Positions 11,884 to 22,684 of a stretch of DNA of 64,000 nt are shown here, piece by piece. Source of the stretch: Symbiodinium kawagutii (Eukaryota; Sar; Dinophyceae; Suessiales; Symbiodiniaceae); contig VSDK01007030.1 of the NCBI GenBank assembly GCA_009767595.1, positions 3,231 through 67,230 of the forward strand. The letters run 5' to 3'. Within the stretch, counting starts at the first letter, position 1; each line of letters begins with the position of its first letter. The translations under genes were made by a program, and so were the position numbers. Below the pieces are notes generated by a model. It ran no database searches. It was not told where the DNA came from and saw only the letters and a program-made list of their open reading frames with translations.

Positions 11884-11900
11884 GGGGCCTTTGAGGCCCC
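11884..11900 (-). promoter_or_regulatory. 5' UTR hairpin of cyclase-like gene
   Basis: A perfect 7-base-pair inverted repeat (GGGGCCT, loop of 3, AGGCCCC) lies 17 bases upstream of the ATG at 11867, between it and the spliced-leader-like relic. In the mRNA it would form a GC-rich hairpin next to the start codon. A role in translation is inference. Confidence 0.4.
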
Positions 11901-11928
11901 GCACTCAAACAACGCAATCCACACGTAA

Positions 11929-11944
11929 CTTGAGCCACACTGGC
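11929..11944 (-). other. Spliced-leader-like relic upstream of intronless cyclase-like gene
   Basis: The minus strand reads GCCAGTGTGGCTCAAG. This matches 14 of 16 bases of the 3' end of the dinoflagellate spliced leader (GCCATTTTGGCTCAAG), including the last nine. It is 62 bases upstream of the ATG and on the coding strand. With the missing intron, it suggests retroposition of a trans-spliced mRNA. Confidence 0.55.
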
Positions 11945-13260
11945 ATAGAGAGCACGGATTCCCGGGCAGGCAGTGAATCAAAATGTTCAAAACTAGCTGG
12001 ACATTTTCATTTCTTCGAACTCAAATTCAAACCACTCAGCTCAATCTGTTCTAATCACTGGGCTGAGGACCTGCTTGCTGTGGCTCACCAAGGGAGACCT
12101 AAATTCGATGGTTTTCTCCAAGATTGTGGAGGTGTTACAAGTGGAAAGGACGGTCATCTTGGAGATTAAGCCGAACCCTGAATAAGCTCCAAGAGTCTAT
12201 GGTTTGCATTTGTAAGAAAATCATTGCGCAAATATAATCTTTTCCCCTTCTGCACGAGATGAGGCACTTGCCTGCCCATCTTCTGAGGGATTCATTACGT
12301 ACAATCCCTTTAGCATGATTTGTCATGATGCACAGTTTCATGCAGAAAGTATGTGAGCAAATTGAAACCGTGGCAAAATCGGTAGCCCATGCCACAACAT
12401 ATCTTGGATGATCATGGATGGTTGTGGTATGTCACAACCCTAATTAGTTTCATGATGTTTCATTCACATGGGTGCCAAAGGTCGCAGAACGGTTGGTCAA
12501 TACTCAATACATCTCAATACTGTAATGATCCAAAAGATGCTTAACTTCTATCTTGTACGTCATTTACCGCTCATAATAAGAACTAGGGAAGGAATAATTA
12601 AGTATGAAAGAACTATGGCAAGAGCTGTGGAACAAATCTTGAACTTGGTACTTGATTGAGACTGAAATAGCTGGGTCGAATGGGCAGACTTCTTGATCTT
12701 GGGAATCGATTCGCACATATATACATGACATGCTAGTCCACGAATGTCCACGATGCCTTCATGACGACGATGCCTTCATGACATCTCAACCCTCAGCTTG
12801 TGGCCGCGCTCTGTGAAGTTGGAGATCCCGAGACCCCCCAGCATCATTGTGGCTGGCGACGGGTATGCGAGGGAGACAGTTTACCAGGGGTCATTGACCC
12901 AAGCCCAAGCCCATGCTTGTTCTGATATCAGAGTGGAATGCATTACTGCCTAAGGTCGGGCACCTTTGTTTAATCTGGCCAATGCTTGGACTTAGCGTCT
13001 AATTTATCATAATTTATCAAGTCCTGTTCCATTGCCTGCTTCATGCTGAGCCACACGATCGAACGAGATGGCTCAAGTGAGTTCCTGCATCCATGACCAG
13101 TACACGCAGCTCCAGCAACTGTGAAAGGCTGATGAAAAAGCGATTATGCAATCAACATGAGCATGACAAAAGAACAGAGCAAAGACTTTTTGCACCAAAA
13201 GGGTGGAAGGCGATTCATACATAGTCATTGCAATGTCATCGAAACAGTGACTTCATCGTC
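11945..13260. other. Intergenic stretch between two minus-strand genes
   Basis: About 1.3 kb without a supported exon. Short frames on both strands lack signals. It should contain the 3' end of the LRR membrane-protein transcript and the upstream region of the cyclase-like gene. No promoter motif was recognised. Confidence 0.4.
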
Positions 13261-16200
13261 TCAGAGCGATGATCGCCTTCTATGGTGGAGCCACGCCCTA
13301 GCCAGGCCACGGTACTGCTCTATGAATTTGGCATTCTTGGCATTGAATGCTTGGTATTCTGGAGTTTGCAGCTGCAACACGCTAGGCTTCAGCGGCAGCA
13401 CACAAGACTCTGTGGATTCTGGTGGTTTCTTCGCGGCCTCAGACTTTTCAAAGTCCTCAGACTCCTTCTCCTCATGTATCTCGTCCTGGTCTTTTTCATC
13501 GTCATTCTTGCCCATCTTGTCTAGATGTCCTTCCTCATTGACTCCAAGACTTCTTTTGAGATCAGCTTGAAGCCTATTTGCCTGCAACAAAACGTCGCCA
13601 GGCATCACTTGCAAATGGAGGAAGAAAAGGAACACAAAGGCGGCTGGCAGAAGTACACAGACTTCGAAAACTGCTGGGGGGATGATGGTCACATTGATTT
13701 CGCCAACGATGCGGCAAAGAGGTGCTGCGGCAAGGGCGCTGCAAGACAAGGCCCCGAAACACACAGTGGCTAAGTTGTTGCGAGATTGGCTGCCAAAAGG
13801 CCTCGTGATATGAATGCCGAAACTTGTCGCTCCCATTGCTGCAGCAATCCACGCAGTTTGGATAGCACCTTGTGCTCCAAGACACATCTTGGTCACTGCG
13901 AGCAAGAAAAGCTTCCAAAATCCCTCGCATGCAAGAGGATCCTGCAAGAATTCATGTAAAATGAGCAGAGCAAAAGCGAGAAATCAAGTGACAAACCAAC
14001 GCCGATTATCATTTCTAAAAGTGAATACCTAGCAGTACTGTAAGTCTAGTTGTACAATATTCGAGAATCTACTGCATGATACTGGAATAAAGAAATCACA
14101 TACGACAAAGGACTATATGATTTGATGCGTCATTCTATGTGTCGAAAGAATTCAAGAGAGACATAAGTCGGAATCACCCTGACTGCCAACACCTTTGGCA
14201 ATGAATGCCAATACTGACTCAATCGCTGCAGCGACCCTTGCAGCCCCTCCTTGTCTGCAAATCGTTCAAAAGAACATCGTGCGCCGATCCACAGCGCTCC
14301 TTTGCCTTGCCCTTGGGTCATGTGTTTGGCAATCGCTCGGTATAGCAGCATCTTGCCTTACCGCGGCAAGGCAATCGTTTCAATAGGCACCAAATGAGGC
14401 ACCTATTGGCATGAACTCTAGTGACCATCATCGTTGTCATTCCCATCGCAGTTCATCGTCAGCACCAACATCATCAGCATACAAAAGTCGTTGCGATAAC
14501 ATGTAAGTGCAAAATCTTCATGTTGTGTACGAAATGGAGGACTCGAGGGACCGTGGATACTTGAGCTTTCTGCAGATTATTTTGCCTCTTGAGATTGCAA
14601 TACAACAAGACTATCGTTTGTTTGTTCTCCTCAATTTTCAGCTTGGATCTCAAGGCAACGCCGCATGTGTGAAAAAAGCTGTCATGTAAAAACAGTGGTT
14701 CTTTTGGAAATTAAAACTACAAGATCAAATTTTTAAAACTGCAAAGGTTTGAGGCTGGCCTCTGGCCGCAAACTCTTCTGTCAGATTTCTGAAAAGAATA
14801 AGCATGGATGTTCCACATCCAATACATGAACAAGACATCTGATGCAAGCAGCTTATGCGCTATGTCGCGTAAACATAGTTATAAGGTCCACAGTGCCATA
14901 CAAATATACAATGTTTGGGTACACTCTATGCGTCGTTATATATATATATACATGCATCTTATGCGTACAACATAGGTGATTGCATGCGTGCAAATTATGC
15001 AAATACTATGTGTCCTCGTCTCTTATCTATGTCTCTGTCTCATGCCACTGCCATCTACCACTGAAATGTCTCACTGATTCTGCCATGTGACTAAGTCTTT
15101 GTGCTTCTGCTTGCGCGTCTCGCAAGGCCCTCGCTTTGGATTTCTCGCTGAGCTCCTGACATGTAAAACATTCAAAGCTCTGCATGACGCTACTACGTGC
15201 AACATGGAACTGCAACCGTTTCATACCATTTCAGTCTCTATACAAAGACAGCTTCAGCAATTCCCAAGGGATTGAGGCGGCAAACACTTCAGATCACGAC
15301 TTCAGATTCAAGATTTCTGACGAGACAGGGGCTACGCACAAAGAAAACGCCAAAAGATCCCAAAAACATTGACTATGTATCTAGTAGTCCAAAAAGCATC
15401 AATGGATGCGTGATGTGGTTTCTCTGTTCCACCTTGCTTCTCTGTCCCATTTCCATCCATTCCATCCATTTGCCCAACCTTGAACTTGCCACTTTTTCTC
15501 AGCTTCAACTTCAAGATGTCTATAGACTTTTCCTTCCGTTGGCTGTCATGCTCGCAGATCTTCGGGCTGAAATGGGCTTCAACGACCTGCAGGTATGCTA
15601 AAGCGTAAGCGACTGCTAATTGAATACAATTCAACTGCCAATATCTGCGACTTTAGACACTTTTAGATTCTACCCTCTCACCCCCGGCAAAGAAACCAGG
15701 AAGCATCTGGAAGGATCGGGAAATATCGGGAATCTGACCGTCCCATCCTGGCCAGCCCGGCCCCCATTGTGGCCTCCACACTTTCGCTCTCAATGGATTT
15801 CCCAATGCAAGCCACATATGCGGATGCAAAGATCCAAACAACTCGGCTTGGAAAGCTTCGATGTTTTTGCAAGTCCTCCTTGCTCAAGGGCAGTTTCTCT
15901 GCTGCCACCTGGATGGTTGCGAACTGCAAAGTCACAAGTTCCTCGTTGGAGTCACATTGGATCACAGGGATTATGGAGGCTGAGAGAGATTGAAGGTGTC
16001 GAATCCGGCGAGTGATGTAGATTCCCAGAATGCAAAGACCTCCTGGGATCACAGCCCCATTCACAAAAAGAGCAGCAAGCAATACGTATCTAATAGGATC
16101 TGTGTGGATAGCCTCTTGACACTGAATGAAAGGCCGTGACGTCAAAAATGCGTCGCTTCCCAAGTCCCAACCACGAGCACTCTTGGTTTCACACCAGAAA

Positions 16201-18419
16201 AGGTTTGTCCAGATCTGCTGTACAGTCATTTGATATCCCAAGGATGCCACAACGATGGCATACTTGAGTCCATAGAATGGGCTTTGCCATCTGCAAAGGG
16301 CTAGCATCAAAGCGATGATCACAAGTGCTGGCAAAAAGCTAGCTGCGACAACCACTTCTAGGTTTCGACCATGCTCAAATCCAAGCATGCATTGAACAGA
16401 AAACAGGTCGAACACTGAAGCAACATCAAGCGAGATGAGGCCTTTCAGACAGAGTTGAAGTGGTCCATCATCATCATTGACTTCAACTTTGTTCGGGTTG
16501 GACGAGGCTCTATGTTGTGACGACAGGATTTCACGGAAGATCTGCGCGTACGTCAGGAGAAGTAAAAGTTGTTCCAACAGCTCCTGGACACGTTGGCCCT
16601 GCTCAGTTGATGAGTTCGTGGTTGGATCGCGCCAAACCCAGAACCACAAAGAGCCGGTCACGAAGAAGAAGATCAGCAACATCACCGAGGCTATCATGGG
16701 AATGCGAACCTCATGCTCCACTTGTGTGCATTTTTTGCAGCGAGCAAAACCATTGGAACGATAGTTCTGCTCCTGGCAGCTAGCACAGAGTGGGCCTGCA
16801 TATCCTTCTGCACATTGTTTGGATGCTTCAAAGCAAGCCTTCGAGTCACACCCTGGACCAAAGCAAGACCAGCACACTTTCTGGCTCAGGTTGCCAGTAA
16901 GCGACATTGTCCCATCCTTGCATCCACAGCAACCCTGGGGCAAGGCTTCCAAGTCCCACACTGTGCAATTGCATAGCTTTTCTGCTGCAAAACTGCTGGG
17001 TGTGACTAGGACACGTCCTCTGGAAATGCCGTTCTCACTGGCCTTCTGCACCTTTACTCCTTTGCATCTCAAAGTTTTCTTTGCGACATCCTCCGGTTCG
17101 AGAATTTTCCAAATTTTCTCCTGGGCACAAGTTGACGTAGCATCAGAACATTCAAAAACATGCTAACTTCAAGCATATTATTGCAACCATGTTGCAAAGA
17201 AAAGGAAATTCAAAGACTAGAAGACCCCAACGGCGCAGAAAAATAATGCAAAAACAACAAAGCCCAAATGTTTACTATCGACCCTGGCATTGCATTAGTC
17301 GCATCCCACCGTAGCCCCCGGCCCACCTTCCCGCTCGCATTGTAGCTTGTGTTTCGCAGGTCCAGGAGAGTCGGCTCCTCGAAGTAGGAAGGATAGTCGA
17401 TGGTCGTGAGATGAGGGTTGTTACTGGCATCAAGCCAGCAAGCACGCGCTGTGCCGGAAAGGCTTGTGATGTTGTTGTACGAAAGGTCAAGAAGGGTGAG
17501 TTGCCACCTCATTGGCTTGTGGCTGGTTGCATAAATGCCTTGCAAATCACCACTAAGGCTGCAATTTGCCGCTCTCACCTGTGATAAAGTGTAAGTCAGT
17601 TCTGCAAAGGGAAACAAGAACTCCCACACATCCATGGAGAGATTACACCCGGTGACATCTAAGGTGGAGAGATCGGGAAAAGGAGCCTTTTTCGGAATGG
17701 CTTTCATTTGGAATTTCACCTTCGAGTTCGACAGGACCAACTCCTTCAGCTTCTGCCCTTCATTGGATCCTGGGTTGCCAACTGTTCCGCTCACCTGGGT
17801 CCTCGACAGATGTAAATACATCAAATTCTCGCTGCTGTTCAAAATCTCCATGACATCTCCCGTCACTGAGGTATTCTGCAACCACAAACCTTTCAGCGAA
17901 GACCTTACTTCAGCCTGCATTTGAGACACATTTCCTGTCACAGAGGTGGATCTCAAGTCTAGGAACTCCAGTTTTTGCTTCAGATCTTTTAAAGATCCAT
18001 GAATGCTGGGTCCAGACAATTTCAAGGCTTTGAGTCGTTTGAAGTCTCGAAGGTCATGCAAATCGCCTTCAAGTTTGCACCATCGCAAGGAGAGCCGAGA
18101 AAGATTGGTCCCATACTTGGCCACTTCTTTCAAGGATCCACTTATCTTGGACTCATCCAGAAAGAGCTGCTGCAAATGTGGAAGAGCGCAAATGCCGGAA
18201 TTCAAATCTGAGACCTTGAGTCCGATTTGTGCCTTTTTGATGGCTAGGATCACAATTCTGCCTGCTTTGCAGGTCACAGAAAAACCTGTGGCAAGTGGTG
18301 CAAAATGCGTCCTTCTGGACCCTTGAGGCTCTTTGGACTCGACAAGACACTTGTTGAGCTTCTTACTGTCGACTTTGGTGTCCCACAAGCGCGCGAGGAA
18401 GTTGATGGCCTCCGAAACA
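13261..18419 (-). CDS. LRR, cysteine-rich, multi-pass membrane protein (4 exons)
   Basis: Exon 18419-17276 follows tttttctccag and ends at GTAAAC. It encodes about ten irregular leucine-rich repeats (LSRLSLRWCKLEGDL, LKALKLSGPSIHGSL, LTLLDLSYNNITSL). Exon 2 starts at 17120 (cccag|G) in matching phase. It carries a Cys-rich GCC2/GCC3-like module (CAEGYAGPLCASCQEQNY, then CKKC), then membrane helices near ORF residues 125-147, 165-180, 239-260, 270-292 and 328-353; its 3' end, about 15.8 kb, is uncertain. A third exon, about 14356-14193 (ending GLQGSLQRLSQYWHSLPK|gt), and a last exon, 13941-13261 (after gaattcttgcag), add three more helices and an acidic tail ending RRRSSL. The order of ectodomain, cysteine module and helices suggests a surface receptor or adhesion protein. 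The first exon with the signal peptide is missing; a candidate lies at 21.5 kb. Confidence 0.65.
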
Positions 18420-18734
18420 CTGGAGAAAAATCAAGAAAAGGCGACACGACCAATTTTTGCCAAGAAATTTCGTTGCACGGGTAACCTAAACAAACCAATG
18501 AACAGTTCAGGAACCTCCTCTTCAGTTTTCGGCGTGCACTTGTCCGACACATCGTGATGCCCAAGCGCGTGAGTCACGCGAGCATCCTGGACAACACACG
18601 AAACTTGTACATCACAGTGTATGTTCGTGATTGTTTTGTGTACGTTCAGGATCCTTCAAACATCATTGGTCGGATTGACATTTTGACAAACAAGATGCAG
18701 TACACGAACCCGAATGCTCAAACCCTGGTCCGAC

Positions 18735-19045
18735 AGTCGTGGGACACTCTTCGTCTCACACTCTCCGTATGACACTCTTGTGGGAACGCCCTTGTAAGAG
18801 ACTCTTGTTGTGGCACACTCCCATGGGACACTCTGTAAGACCCCCTTGTGAGACACTCTTGCGGGACTCTTGGTATGACACTCTTGGCATGACATGGCAT
18901 GACACGCTCGTGGGACACTATTGAAAGACATCTGTGGTTGGTAAAACACCCTTGCAAGACACTCTTGGTATGACACTCTTCAGGGAACATTCTTGTACTG
19001 TAAAACACTCTTGCAAACCCTCTTTGAAGGCACTCTCTTGGACCG
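18735..19045. repeat. Degenerate GACACTCTTG tandem repeat, copy 1
   Basis: The plus strand repeats variants of GGGACACTCTTGTGAGACAC with irregular 15-25 base spacing. A shorter patch lies at 19434-19500, and the same word family reappears at 56.46-56.79 kb. Apparent Val-Ser-His-Glu-Cys frames derive from the repeat. Confidence 0.75.
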
Positions 19046-19154
19046 CTCCTGGTAGGTTTTACTTGCGCGAGGACTAAGTAAGGGCTTGCGCGGGGCTTGT
19101 GCCCAAGGTTTGGGGTGCGCGGCCACAACGCCAGCTTACGCGACAATTGTTTTA

Positions 19155-20195
19155 CATGCAGGAACTGTCCACCAAAAAGACCACCACCAAACCACAATCA
19201 CAAGAAACACCAGCACCGCGCAACACCAATAAAACCACCACCAGTCGCCGCCACAAAAACGCGACCGCCAGAAAAAACAGCACATACCACAACGCCACAA
19301 ATAACACCAACGCCACAACACCACCAAAAACACCACTACCACCAAAACCCCAAAAACAACACGACAACAGGAGGCACTCAAAGTACCACGCCGGCCACAC
19401 AAAGTCAAAATTGTACAAAATTGTAAGGCCGTGAGACACTCTTGATATGACGCTCTTGTAGGAGCACTGTTGTACGACACTCTCTCTCCTGTGCGACACG
19501 CCCCACCATCAACAGCAGCGCAACACCATCAAAAAACACTGCCTCCAAAAAATATCCAAAAATGCCACCGTCACAGCACCACTACCCAAACATTACCGAA
19601 ACATCAAAGAAAACAACACAAAAACACCAGGACCACAACATCACCAAAAACACAATCCCAACACCATCAAAAAAAAAACAAAAACGTACCACCACCACCA
19701 CCACCACCACCACCACCACCACCACCACCACCACCACCATGCATGGCCCGCCATGGTCCCAGGGCGGCTTCCTTCATGTCGCCATGGCCCAGCTGCCCAT
19801 CTTTGCCCTGGCNNNNNNNNNNNNNNNNNNNNNNNNNNNNNNNNNNNNNNNNNNNNNNNNNNNNNNNNNNNNNNNNNNNNNNNNNNNNNNNNNNNNNNNN
19901 NNNNNNNNNNNNNNNNNNNNNNNNNNNNNNNNNNNNNNNNNNNNNNNNNNNNNNNNNNNNNNNNNNNNNNNNNNNNNNNNNNNNNNCACCACCACCACCA
20001 CCACCACCACCACCACCACAACAAAAAAAACACTACAACTACAACCATCAAAAAAAAACTTCCAAACCACTGGTGAAAACACCATCAAAACACTAGCGAA
20101 ACAAGCGCCAGCACATCACCACCACCACAACACCAAATAACACAGACCCAACACCTTCAAAAACAATACCAAACACCACCACATGCCACCGCCAA
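19155..20195. repeat. CA/CAC-rich low-complexity DNA around an assembly gap
   Basis: AC, ACCACC and CAAAAACACC words dominate. A pure CAC run (19688-19738) and another (19987-20018) flank the gap. The Thr, Pro and His frames are compositional. The 55 bases before the gap (ATGGCCCGCCATGGTCCC and on) are of ordinary complexity. Confidence 0.85.
19813..19986. other. Assembly gap (174 N)
   Basis: Run of N between two CAC microsatellite tracts. The true length of the missing sequence is unknown. Confidence 1.
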
Positions 20196-22684
20196 AAACG
20201 CAATGACCGCCACAACTCTAAAACAACACGCTACACTAGGGGTCAAAGTACGCGCCACACGACGTGAACATTTGACACGCCTGAAACCTCAGTTTGCGCA
20301 GCTCTCAGATCCCTCCCCCAATGACAGTGCGCTGAAAAGCAACCGATGCAAATACCGTGCGCTTGTCGACGGTTCTTGCAACCCTACATGCACGCACAGT
20401 GCAGAGCCTGCAAAATGACAAGCCAGGAACGCCCAAAGCGCTGCGCCTGCCATGCAAAATGCACATAGACTCCTCCAAGGCGCTGCCCCTGCCAGAAAAA
20501 ATGCGACGTGCACTTCCTAGACCTTGCGAATCGCACATGGACAAATTTCGATGAAGCTCAAGAATCATACTTCTGCAAGGCACGGCACAAAAACCTTCAG
20601 AAAGAATTCTCCAAGCTTTTGGGAAACCCGCTGCTGGTACGGCCATAGGACTCCGAACGGTCGACTCGCGGATGGTTACGTCATGTTACGTCCCAAAGCG
20701 CAACACCGCACGAACACACCTTCACCACCAGACCCCCAGGAAGAAAAGAGAACCCTTCATGCATACAAACGCCTTTGGCGGCATCAACTTGACAGTTTGG
20801 ACTCAGAAAGTTGAACGGGTAACGTGCCCACGGAATTTGAACAGCTATATAAGAATTCGAGAACTTTCAATTTTGGCTTCGACACAACTTATAGAAGTCA
20901 TACAGTCGCTCCTCAAGGGCCCCCTGAATTGCCTTGGAAAGAGTTCAGGCGTGGCATTTGCGGTGTCATGTCTGATGATTTCTGTTGGTGGTTGGGCAGA
21001 ACATGTTCATTGTCATGATGGTCACAGGTCGTGATCTGTGCAAAAAGTCTTGAAACTGACAGGTCATGACAGGTCATCAAAAAAATCAATTCCGCTGGAT
21101 AAAATGCTTTCCATCAGGTACAAAAAACGACTTGCAAACCTTTTGAAATTTTGATCCTGGACATCTGAAACAGAATAAACATTCAAAAACTGCATCCTTT
21201 CACAAAAGTGAGGCCTAATCGCTGTTTTGAACTGTTGCTCCGATTTTCGGCATCCTTTCCTTCAAGTCATGACACCGAGGAACGGCCGCACGAATTTGAT
21301 CGATATACATATGTATGAATGATGTCAACATATTTCAACCGAAATTTTCTTCTTTTTTCTACAATGCCGAGTTGCACTGGTTGTTGCTTCCGCCTTGCGA
21401 GAGGCAGAACCGAAAATCACAAACGAAACTAAGAAATGCTAAAGGGAGGAAAACTAACACGGGTGGACGGTGAAGGGCCTGCAATGGGTCTTGAAGGCTG
21501 CTGTCTGGACGATATGCCGAAAATGGACTTCCACAAGCTGCGAGCAGCAGCCAAACAAAGGCGGTCATGCCAGTGGATCAAACATCAAATCTACGAATCG
21601 GGCAACACAGATTCACGAAACGCACGATAAACTACCTCTGAGCCATCTACTGCAAACCAAGCACAGGAAGCACAGAGTGCAACATGGAAGTGTCAAACTG
21701 CTGCTCTTTGGAAAAAAATTGTTCATCCTCAAAAGAATCAAAAGATTCCACAAGCCCATCGATTGAACATGATTGCACATTCAACAAATTTCAAGTGCTC
21801 CTGAAACAAAAACAACCAAGAAAAGCTATTGCTTACTTGTGGAGATTTCAGTTGGGTCACAGACTGAATCATCGGACTCCAGCTGCGAAATTTTGCCCCT
21901 GACATTGCGCGGTGGTAAAGGCCCTCGGGATGACTTGGCAAACCAAAGACCTGGTAGACCAGGGAACGTTGCAGAAATGCACGAATCAAGCTGATCATGG
22001 TTGCTGTGATTGAGCTCAAGGTTGGTAATTGTTGCTTCAATTTTCAATCAGTGGTTTTCAGCCAATCCCAATGGTACCTCATGGTGTTGCCATTCAGAAT
22101 CAATCGCTACGTTACCTAATGTACAACAATTTGTTTATCTACATCATACATTTGTTACATTTGCATATAATTGTATAAAACCTCACAACAAACACACAAT
22201 ATGATACCATATGTATCGTATGTATCTGTATGGTATGAAAAACGTATGAAATGACGCAAATTGAATAATGGCATACTTCATTACTAGAGGCAAAAACTAC
22301 AAGTTAACGTATTGCTTTTTCATCCAAACATAAGAAAATAAATATACAATGCATCGTAATGGCATTTGCAGATCGTAAACCTTCACACCCACTGCCATCG
22401 CAAAGGCACACCTGCAGTATTACGACATGTTCGAACATCTTCCAATGGCACCTCTGTTCTAAACATGCATTTCCAGAGTATGTGTTTCTTCTTGCTCTTA
22501 TGGAAAGGGTATGGAAAGGACATGGAAACAACTTACAATGAGCAAGAGGCTCCAACATAGACTGACTCCACGCCATGCAAAGTCACTCTCAAAGCAATCA
22601 ACGTCATGTGGAAATTATGAACACCTTTTGTCAAAGTGTCTGAGCAAAACGCGGTTTCTCTTTTTGCAGGTTTCTACCAGCGCA
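20196..22684. other. Intron or intergenic DNA with repeat relics
   Basis: 20.4-20.55 kb holds diverged copies (minus strand) of the family arrayed at 27.2-28.9 kb, sharing words such as TGCATGGCAGGCGCAGCGC. A frame at about 22040-21850 (SLIRAFLQRSLVYQVFGLPS) looks weakly coding but has no joined partner. The rest shows nothing I can support. Confidence 0.4.
21479..21568 (-). CDS. Candidate signal-peptide exon
   Basis: MTAFVWLLLAACGSPFSA is a good signal peptide (short N region, Leu and Ala core, Ala-x-Ala-like end). Twelve polar residues follow, then a possible GC donor after TTGCAG at 21479. It lies upstream of the LRR membrane-protein gene on the same strand and could be its first exon. 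However, the donor phase (0) does not match the LRR exon acceptor (phase 2), so another exon or donor would be needed. Confidence 0.25.

Noticed and set aside
13069..13077. TGGCTCAAG on the plus strand, spliced-leader-like
   Set aside because: Only nine bases match, which is expected by chance in 64 kb, and no plus-strand gene follows.
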